Source: Eimeria necatrix (Eukaryota > Apicomplexa > Conoidasida > Eucoccidiorida > Eimeriidae). From it: 10,000 nucleotides of DNA. The stretch is taken from the NCBI RefSeq assembly GCF_000499385.1, contig NW_013652199.1:35001-45000 (forward strand). The letters run 5' to 3'. Below the pieces are notes generated by a model. The model ran no database searches. It was given only the letters and a program-made list of their open reading frames with translations, and was not told where the DNA came from. Below, one piece after another: positions 7,148 through 10,000 of this stretch. Position numbers and translations under genes: made by a program. The stretch's first letter is position 1; every line of letters starts with the position of its first letter.

Positions 7148-9942
7148 TATTTAATTAATTTATTTAATTTAATTAATTCATTTAATTGATTGAATTTAAT
7201 TAATTTGATGGGTTTAAAAGGGACAAAGAAGGACAAAAAGGGATAAAAAGGAGACAAAAAAAGGGGCAAAAAAGAGACACAAAAAGGACAAGAAAGAGAC
7301 AGAAAGGGAAATAAAAAGGAGACAAAAAAAGATTTAAAAGATTAAAGAAGGACAAAAAGAGGGAAAAAAAGGAGAGAAAAATGAGACAAATAAAAGAGAA
7401 AAAGGAGTCCAAAAGGAGACAAAAAGAGACAAAAAAGAGGCAAAAAGGAGACAAAAAAGAGACGAAAAAGAGACAAAAAAGAGTCAAAAAAGAATCAAAA
7501 AGGAGTCAAAAAGGAATCAAAAAGGAATCAAAAAGGAGTCAAAAAAGAATCAAAAAGGAGTCAAAAAGGAGTCAAAAAAGAATCAAAAAGGAGTCAAAAA
7601 GGAAGACAAAAGGTAGCAAACAAAGAGACAGAAAGAAGGACAAAAGGGCCAAAAGAAGAAGCAAGAAAAAGGAGACAAAAGGGACAAAGAGACAAAAAGG
7701 GTACAAAAGCGGAGTCAAAAAGAAGCTCAAAAAGAACCAAAAAAGGCCGGAGAAAAGGCCAACAAGAAGCCAACAAAGAAGACAAAAATAAACCAAAAAA
7801 TAAAACAAAAAAGGAGCAAAAAAGAGAACAAAAAGCGCCAAAAATGCCAAAAAATCTGAAAAAAAAAAGAGCAAAAAGAGCCAACAGTTGGCCAAAAAGT
7901 GGCCAAAAGAAGTCCACAAAGAAGCCCAAGAAAGGACTTCCAAAGGGCGCCTCAAAAGGAGAAAAGCGGAGACATCGCGAAAAGAGAAAAAATAAAAGAA
8001 AATAAATAAAATAAATGAAAATAAATAAAATAAATAAAATAAATAAAATAAATAAAATAATAAATAAAAGACCTTATCTGAGTCCTGGAGGGCCCGCTGG
8101 GCCCTGTCGCACAAACGGCTGTAGCTGGAGCCGCCCAAGTACTGCAGCAGCGCAGCAGCACCTTGCAGCTCGCTGGAGACGTACTGCAGCAGCTGCTGCT
8201 GCTGCTGCTGCTGCAGCTGCTGCTGCTGCTGCTGCTGCTGCTGCAGTTCAAACTCCAGGATCACTCGGACGCCTGCGGCGCGCAGCGGGGGGAAAAAGAA
8301 ATTCGAAAAAAGGAATTAAATTCGAATTTTAAAAAATAATTTAAATTTTTTTTTGAAGTTTTTTTTATTTCGCTGCAGCTTTCGACACACCCGTGCAACT
8401 CGCAGCAAGAATTAAAGGGTCTGCTGCGTCTTCTTTCAGCGCCGGCAGCAGCAAATCCACGAAGTGGTAGTTGTTGCAGCACACCTCCATTGCCTGACAA
8501 ACCCTAAACCCTAAACCCTAAACCCTAAACCCTAAACCCTAAACCCTAAACCCTACACAACCCCAATCCCGGGGCCCAGCACCGCGAGCCCGCGGCGCTG
8601 AAGCGTAATCCCTAGACCCGAAATCCCAAACCCTAAACCCTAAACCCTGACTTCCCAACCTTAAACCCTAAACCCTAAACCCTAAACCCTAAACCCTAAA
8701 CCCTAGTTCACCTCCTGGGAGCTTTTAATCATTCCCGTGAGAGCGTCAATTATGGCGGCGGCCACTTTTGCCTGCGAGCAAAGAGCTGCAGTGTACGTAC
8801 AGCCGAATGGGCAAGCAAAACGCAAATGCAGCCAGTGCAGGCAACACACTAAATCAGGGTTTAGGGTTTAGGGTTTAGGGTTTAGGGTTTAGGGTTTAGG
8901 GAGTGGGGATAGAGTAAAAGTATTTGCACTTGGCAGCTTGCAGCTTGACTCCCTTCAGACATAAGACAGAGCTGAAGGGCTTTTGGCATTTGCCGGCATT
9001 TCATCTTTTTGGAGTTTTCTCATTTGTTGAAAATGCAATTAATTCAAAACAATTTGCATTTGCAAAACACTTCATTTATTTGCATTTTCTCTGCTGAAAA
9101 AGTTCACCAAAACACAGAATGCATTTAATAAAATGAAAAAAACTTTTTTCCGATTTTGAATTTTGAAGAAAAGCGCAAAAGCGCATTCGCGGTTCCGCAG
9201 GCGTGTGGTGTCGATACACCGCAGCGGCGCGGAAAATGCGGAAACAAAAACGCGAAATGAAGACTCAAAGCCCCGACGCATGCAGTTCTTTTCATTTTAA
9301 TCAAAAGTTTCAATTAAAAGCACTAAAAACAACCCAAAAAATGATTTAAACTGCTCAAAAATGAACCAAATCGTCTCGCGGCGCCTTGGGCGTAAACGCG
9401 CGGTGTACGTACACCGCAACTGCGGTGTACGCGCAGCTTTTTCTCCCCGAGCGCGCGTGAGCCCGAGGGCTCCAAATGTGGACCAAAAGTATTTAAAAGC
9501 GAATAAATTGCAATTAAATTGCAATTAAATTGCAAATAAATTGCAATTAATTACAAATATATCGTAAATTTGCTTTAAATGGACTACTTTTGAGACGAAA
9601 AGTCGCAAAAAACCCTCCAGTGGAAAATGCATGCGGCGCGTCTGGCGGTGGGAAAAGTGCGGAAAAAAGCGGAAAGAAGAGTTAAATAAGCTCTTTTAAA
9701 CGGGAAATTAAATATAATTAAATATAATTAAATATAATTAAATATAATTAAATATAATTAAGTATAATTAAATATAATTAAATGTTTTTCAATTTAAAAT
9801 TTAAATTACCTTTTTTATCGGAAGATTTGAAGAACTTTTTCTTTCTCCCAAAATTTCCCGCAGCCGCGGAATAAACACTTTGAGGTGTATCTGCGACTTC
9901 GTCAAATGCAAAGCCGCCTTCGGGCAGTGCCACGCGCAGCGG
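112..9942 (-). CDS. Large multi-exon gene for an uncharacterised helical-repeat (ARM/HEAT-like) protein, incomplete at both ends
   Basis: This is a model of 19 minus-strand exons: 9942-9810, 9641-9588, 9419-9367, 9287-9144, 8971-8930, 8771-8712, 8493-8391, 8272-8073, 7101-6976, 5617-5431, 4691-4607, 3066-2971, 2731-2614, 2565-2476, 2026-1918, 919-900, 829-747, 310-223 and 152-112. Each is bounded by AG and GT, and all 18 junctions are phase compatible with no internal stop, over 1832 nt. Agreement at so many junctions is the main evidence that the islands form one gene. Exons 5-12 encode amphipathic helices typical of alpha solenoids, for example AIINLLEVRNEEVVRAAVG in exon 10 and HFVDLLLPALKEDAADPLIL in exon 7. 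Exons 15-18 are charged and coiled-coil prone. No catalytic motif, signal peptide or membrane segment was seen. Neither the start codon nor the stop codon is identified in the window. A scaffold or protein-binding role is inference only. Single splice sites, exon 4 most of all, may be wrong. Confidence 0.72.
171..220 (+). repeat. TTTAGGG telomere-like array in intron 18
   Basis: About seven perfect heptamers. The 70-nt intron 153-222 is almost entirely this array; its donor GTAAAC is itself part of the repeat. Confidence 0.95.
223..310 (-). CDS. Exon 18
   Basis: The exon is 88 nt with acceptor CTGCTGCAG at the end of a CTG tract and donor AGA|GTAAAC. The split codon GC+G gives Ala. It then encodes RQKALKQHAEYWAGRLKADI and EDAEAEIAR, a coiled-coil-like helix. 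The longer open frame on the same strand (a poly-Leu ORF) is a different frame and a shadow. Confidence 0.78.
314..478. repeat. Inverted CAG and CTG blocks upstream of exon 18
   Basis: CAG units at 314-383 and CTG units at 411-478 on the + strand, each with a few interruptions and separated by a short unique spacer. In the transcript the CAG block comes first and the CTG block ends at the acceptor of exon 18. Confidence 0.9.
525..740 (-). repeat. Degenerate then regular telomere-like array
   Basis: CCCTAAA units on the + strand. Roughly 525-665 is diverged (CCTGAAC, CCTAAGC and similar); 666-740 is nearly perfect. It fills most of the 311-746 intron along with the CAG/CTG blocks. Confidence 0.93.
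747..829 (-). CDS. Exon 17
   Basis: The exon is 83 nt with acceptor GGGGTGCTGCAG and a consensus donor, GC|GTGAGT. It encodes DFVRLCVAERLLLFLTPLTS and RTTARRH, ending two bases into a codon. Telomere-like repeats flank it on both sides. Confidence 0.78.
840..884 (-). repeat. CCCTAAA array in intron 16
   Basis: About six perfect heptamers make up most of the 70-nt intron 830-899. Confidence 0.95.
900..919 (-). CDS. Exon 16, a 20-nt microexon
   Basis: The microexon lies between acceptor CTTTTTGTAG and donor CAG|GTCTGA. The split codon with exon 15 (G+CT) gives Ala, then ASGGPQ, ending in phase 0. This exactly bridges the phase of exon 15 to exon 17, which could not otherwise be joined with the donor chosen for exon 15. 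The call rests on phase alone and could be wrong. Confidence 0.45.
925..1814. repeat. AT-rich simple repeats in intron 15
   Basis: A-rich stretch at 925-1060, TTAATTAA-type palindromic repeat at 1065-1215, and TAATAAA period-7 repeat at about 1370-1700. Two non-repetitive islands, 1250-1335 and 1705-1795, lack exon signals of the right phase. Confidence 0.85.
1815..1909. repeat. Decamer tandem repeat (ATTTAAAATG type)
   Basis: About ten units of exactly 10 nt, varying at two central positions, ending next to the exon 15 donor. Confidence 0.9.
1918..2026 (-). CDS. Exon 15
   Basis: The exon is 109 nt with acceptor AAATGCTGCAG. It encodes NLCMREAEMWDDTAAVSRHL and the strongly charged EMDEREEAERGPQQLV. 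The donor is G|GTTTTT, one base into a codon. A competing GT four bases earlier would be phase 0. The acidic/basic helix suits a coiled coil or linker after the solenoid. Confidence 0.75.
2041..2150. repeat. TTAA and ATTT simple repeats
   Basis: AATTAATT run followed by TTTATTTG/TTTATTTA tetramers, just upstream (in transcript sense) of the exon 15 acceptor. Confidence 0.85.
2222..2472. repeat. Long interrupted CAG/CTG tract in intron 14
   Basis: Short CAG run, then pure CTG, a mixed CTG/CTC/TCT segment, then about 17 CTG units at the far end. The tract starts three bases inside the intron after the exon 14 donor. Confidence 0.9.
2476..2565 (-). CDS. Exon 14
   Basis: The exon is 90 nt, phase 0 at both ends. 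It encodes 30 residues starting KIAFRIVNRLADLLQGWPDL. The acceptor, AACCCTAAAAAG, is poor. The donor, AGG|GTCTGC, leads at once into a CAG tract. Reading on would give poly-Ser. The joined frame to exon 15 is unique protein sequence, which favours splicing here. Confidence 0.7.
2614..2731 (-). CDS. Exon 13
   Basis: The exon is 118 nt with acceptor TTTGCGTGCAG. The split codon AG+G gives Arg, then LKPVVSLFGPCLASEEGLSI and a tail ending WTGREIK. The proposed donor, AAA|GTTTTA, is weak. The following 48 nt are a multiple of three with no stop, so exons 13 and 14 could be one exon (2731-2476). Confidence 0.75.
2740..2821 (+). repeat. Telomere-like array with inverted junction
   Basis: AAACCCTAA (2740-2748) faces TTAGGGTTT (2750-2758) across one base, then about nine TTTAGGG-type units with a few variants follow. 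It lies directly upstream of the exon 13 acceptor. Confidence 0.93.
2898..2968 (+). repeat. TTTAGGG array ending at the exon 12 donor
   Basis: About ten heptamers. The unique island 2822-2897 separates it from the preceding array. Confidence 0.95.
2971..3066 (-). CDS. Exon 12
   Basis: The exon is 96 nt with acceptor TTTTTATTTTCAG and donor ATGAG|GTCCCA. It encodes KSTIENLHALNKVCVEFLLA followed by ASRVDTVRDIM, a long amphipathic helix pair. The donor runs straight into a CCCTAAA array. Confidence 0.8.
3070..3180. repeat. AAAT tetranucleotide repeat
   Basis: More than 20 near-perfect AAAT units. In transcript sense they are ATTT and form the T-rich tract ahead of the exon 12 acceptor. Confidence 0.95.
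3181..4480. repeat. TTTAAA-rich degenerate repeat filling intron 11
   Basis: Short units such as ATTTAAAAAG grade into longer ones at 4160-4470, where AAGCTTTTAAATTAACTTTA and GGGCCTTTAAA steps alternate. No splice-bounded unique island and no open frame of interest was seen in this 1.3 kb. Confidence 0.85.
4570..4596 (+). repeat. CAG repeat after exon 11
   Basis: Nine CAG units on the + strand, read as CTG in the transcript, a few bases past the exon 11 donor. Confidence 0.9.
4607..4691 (-). CDS. Exon 11
   Basis: The exon is 85 nt. The acceptor is ACTTTTGCTGCAG. The split codon with exon 10 (G+GA) gives Gly, then LTSEVLQTAAKVLLRLALAD and PPKAHAV follow. The donor CT|GTGGGG is chosen because it gives the phase exon 12 needs. 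A competing GT six bases on (TGG G|GTTTTG) would not. The frame also runs on into poly-Ala encoded by the following CTG tract. Confidence 0.72.
4827..4895 (+). repeat. Pure (CTG)23
   Basis: 69 nt of uninterrupted CTG on the + strand, CAG in transcript sense, in intron 10. It is the longest perfect triplet run in the window. Confidence 0.97.
4905..5425 (+). repeat. Purine-rich A/G repeat in intron 10
   Basis: AAATAAA units followed by AAAAAGACAAAAAG and AAAGCAGAAAAG units. Very few pyrimidines on the + strand, so the transcript is a long U/C-rich stretch. Confidence 0.88.
5431..5617 (-). CDS. Exon 10
   Basis: The exon is 187 nt. The acceptor is CTGCTGCAG at the end of a CTG tract, and the donor is G|GTCAGT. 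It encodes 62 residues starting ALVDSFLAVRGEKAIINLLE and ending in a hydrophobic helix (ETVLLLINLIKRLHFPHA). The pattern of a Gly, a helix, then NEEVVRAAVG is typical of armadillo repeats; this is family knowledge, not a database hit. The frame is open upstream through poly-Leu and poly-Ala, but the phase-0 join to exon 9 makes that repeat intronic. Confidence 0.82.
5621..5809. repeat. Inverted CAG and CTG blocks upstream of exon 10
   Basis: CAG units with CGG interruptions at 5621-5702 and CTG units at 5749-5809, separated by a 46-nt unique spacer. In the transcript the CTG block ends at the acceptor of exon 10. Confidence 0.92.
6574..6606 (-). pseudogene. Diverged copy of the exon 9 end
   Basis: Minus-strand sequence encodes YLQSTNEVSFQ followed by GTAATC, against YLRGTNEASFK and GTAATT in exon 9. 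There is no acceptor before it, so it cannot be an exon alone. Confidence 0.8.
6799..6829 (-). pseudogene. Conserved copy of the exon 9 end
   Basis: Minus-strand sequence encodes exactly YLRGTNEASFK followed by GTAAAT. Flanking intron sequence (GAAATAAAC...AAATGC) is shared with the other copy, so the unit is about 200 nt and tandemly arranged. Confidence 0.85.
6976..7101 (-). CDS. Exon 9
   Basis: The exon is 126 nt (42 codons), phase 0 at both ends. The acceptor is a very good TTTAATTTATTTTCAG and the donor AAA|GTAATT. It starts LDFVPETPPLCRLTNFFACK and ends YLRGTNEASFK. The last 33 nt plus the donor recur twice in the downstream intron. Confidence 0.82.
7107..7200. repeat. ATTT and TTAA repeat
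   Basis: ATTT tetramers followed by AATTAATT-type sequence, upstream (in transcript sense) of the exon 9 acceptor. Confidence 0.85.
7205..8070 (+). repeat. Polypurine repeat filling intron 8
   Basis: Units AAAAAGGAGAC, AAAAAGGAGTC and AAAAAGAATC repeat through about 7970, then AAATAAAAT units. The + strand is nearly all purine for some 750 nt. The lysine-rich + strand reading frame here is a product of the repeat. Confidence 0.9.
8073..8272 (-). CDS. Exon 8, with in-frame polyglutamine
   Basis: The exon is 200 nt. The acceptor is TGCGCGCCGCAG. The split codon with exon 7 (G+GC) gives Gly, then VRVILEFEL, two glutamine runs of nine and seven separated by one Leu, then LLQYVSSELQGAAALLQYLG and a tail ending ALQDSDK. 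The donor is AAG|GTCTTT, phase 0. Unique helical sequence in the same frame on both sides argues that this CAG tract is really translated. Homopolymer runs in proteins are known in Eimeria. Confidence 0.8.
8193..8243 (-). repeat. Translated CAG tract (Gln9-Leu-Gln7)
   Basis: Minus-strand CAG codons inside exon 8, nine then seven, separated by one CTG codon. All Gln codons are CAG, so the tract could slip. Confidence 0.88.
8391..8493 (-). CDS. Exon 7
   Basis: The exon is 103 nt, starts in phase 0 and ends one base into a codon (ACG G|GTGTGT). The acceptor, GGGTTTGTCAG, follows a telomere-like array directly. It encodes 34 residues starting AMEVCCNNYHFVDLLLPALK. The helix pair, with its LLLPAL and LILAAS hydrophobic patterns, is the clearest ARM/HEAT-like piece along with exon 10. 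Confidence 0.8.
8498..8555 (-). repeat. CCCTAAA array next to exon 7
   Basis: About eight perfect heptamers starting a few bases from the exon 7 acceptor. Confidence 0.95.
8562..8597 (-). CDS. Candidate 36-nt cassette exon between exons 6 and 7
   Basis: This GC-rich island lies between two CCCTAAA arrays. It has an acceptor, TTACGCTTCAG, and a donor, GGG|GTTGTG. It is phase 0 at both ends and would add 12 residues, RRGLAVLGPGIG. Exons 6 and 7 join in frame with or without it. It may simply be intron. Confidence 0.3.
8625..8705 (-). repeat. CCCTAAA array next to exon 6
   Basis: About ten units with one break (CCCTGACTTCCCAACCTT), ending next to the exon 6 donor. Confidence 0.95.
8712..8771 (-). 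CDS. Exon 6
   Basis: The exon is 60 nt, phase 0 at both ends. The acceptor is CTCTTTGCTCGCAG and the donor a good GAG|GTGAAC. It encodes 20 residues, AKVAAAIIDALTGMIKSSQE, an amphipathic helix of solenoid type. Telomere-like repeat begins within a few bases of the donor. Confidence 0.75.
8854..8901 (+). repeat. TTTAGGG array in intron 5
   Basis: Seven heptamers, opposite in orientation to the arrays at 8498-8705, so the transcript could pair them. Confidence 0.95.
8930..8971 (-). CDS. Exon 5
   Basis: The exon is 42 nt, phase 0 at both ends, with acceptor AGCCCTTCAG and donor CAA|GTGCAA. It encodes LCLMSEGSQAASCQ. The frame is also open upstream to an ATG at 9004, which has an in-frame TGA shortly before it. 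That gives an alternative first exon, 9004-8930, of 25 codons. If it is used, exons 1-4 would belong to another transcript or a longer isoform. Confidence 0.6.
9144..9287 (-). CDS. Exon 4 (tentative)
   Basis: This 144-nt segment is open in the phase set by exon 3 and would start NCMRRGFESSFRVFVSAFSA. The acceptor, TTAAAATGAAAAG, is weak; a second one 24 nt later (TTTGAG) keeps the frame. The donor, AAA|GTTTTT, is also weak. A different frame of the same DNA looks at least as protein-like but does not match exon 3's phase. The island could instead be intron or regulatory sequence. If it is skipped, exon 3 still joins exon 5 in phase 0. Confidence 0.33.
9367..9419 (-). CDS. Exon 3
   Basis: The exon is 53 nt. 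The acceptor is TACACCGCAG. The split codon with exon 2 (A+TT) gives Ile, then AVYVHRAFTPKAPRDDL follows. The donor is TTG|GTTCAT, and an in-frame TGA comes soon after, so splicing must happen here if this is coding. The exon contains the inverted-repeat motif GGTGTACGTACACC. Confidence 0.55.
9588..9641 (-). CDS. Exon 2
   Basis: The exon is 54 nt. The acceptor is CCCACCGCCAG and the donor A|GTAGTC. The split codon with exon 1 (G+AC) gives Asp. It then encodes APHAFSTGGFFATFRLK and ends one base into a codon. The frame also stays open for about 10 codons past the chosen donor, so a longer exon ending near 9550 is possible. Confidence 0.55.
9708..9782. repeat. Decamer tandem repeat (AAATATAATT)
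   Basis: Seven units of 10 nt, one with a single substitution, in intron 1. Confidence 0.93.
9810..9942 (-). CDS. Exon 1 of the window
   Basis: The exon is 133 nt, starts in phase 0 and ends one base into a codon. The acceptor is a strong pyrimidine-rich TTTTTACTTTCAG and the donor is G|GTAATT. It encodes 44 residues starting PLRVALPEGGFAFDEVADTP and ending in the basic stretch GRKKKFFKSSDKK, which looks flexible. Codon use and both splice sites are good. The upstream sequence, 9943-10000, is AT repeat with no start codon in frame, so earlier exons probably lie outside the window. Confidence 0.72.
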
Positions 9943-10000
9943 CTGAAAGTAAAAATAATTAAATTAATTAATTAATTAATTTAATTAAATAAAATAAATA
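9943..10000. repeat. AATT-rich repeat upstream of exon 1
   Basis: AATTAATT-type simple sequence; it provides the T-rich tract of the exon 1 acceptor on the minus strand. Confidence 0.8.

Noticed and set aside
7380..7615. A CRISPR-like array
   Set aside because: The 11-12 nt purine units have no unique spacers and the context is eukaryotic.
7381..7791. 136-codon + strand frame rich in Lys, Ser and Gln (KESKRSQK-type repeats)
   Set aside because: It is a translation of the polypurine repeat, in an intron of the opposite-strand gene, with no unique sequence or family feature.
8930..9004. ATG at 9004 as the true start of the gene
   Set aside because: It is plausible, with an in-frame stop upstream, but exons 1-3 give phase-consistent, protein-like sequence beyond it. 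Kept as an alternative in the exon 5 entry.

Overview
The window looks like nuclear DNA of an apicomplexan coccidian, most likely an Eimeria species. That rests on three things seen together: many CAG/CTG tracts, interstitial arrays of the telomere heptamer TTTAGGG/CCCTAAA lying inside a genic region, and proteins that carry homopolymer runs. This mix is known from the repeat-rich (R) segments of Eimeria chromosomes. The species cannot be told from the sequence.

At first sight the window is a repeat desert, and every long open frame is a translated repeat (poly-Ala, poly-Leu, poly-Ser, poly-Gln, Lys-rich or Phe-rich). Reading the short unique islands on the minus strand gives a different picture. 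Nineteen islands, 20 to 200 nt long, each lie between an AG acceptor and a GT donor. Joined from high to low coordinates they keep one open reading frame with compatible phase at every junction. They total 1832 nt (about 610 codons, or about 562 without the doubtful exon 4). I read this as one large minus-strand gene that runs off both window edges. Its introns, 48 to about 1540 nt, hold nearly all the repeats.

Layout in transcript order (right to left): 9943-10000 AT-rich intron; exons 1-4 (9942-9144); exons 5-7 (8971-8391), separated by telomere-like introns; exon 8 (8272-8073), which carries an in-frame polyglutamine tract; a polypurine intron; exon 9 (7101-6976), followed by an AT-rich intron holding two partial copies of exon 9's end; exon 10 (5617-5431), preceded by a CAG block and a CTG block; exon 11 (4691-4607); a 1.5 kb TTTAAA-rich intron; exons 12-14 (3066-2476); exon 15 (2026-1918); a 20-nt microexon 16 (919-900); exons 17-19 (829-112), again with telomere-like and CAG/CTG introns; and finally 1-111, CAG/CAA repeat plus a short unique stretch.

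The predicted protein is mostly alpha-helical. Exons 5-12 resemble an armadillo/HEAT-type solenoid, and exons 15-18 give charged, coiled-coil-prone helices. I do not recognise the family. No other gene, RNA gene, transposon or CRISPR array is supported. The main interest is how the repeats sit relative to the splice sites: telomere-like arrays fill whole introns up to their ends, CAG/CTG blocks abut acceptors, and the end of one exon is duplicated together with its donor.
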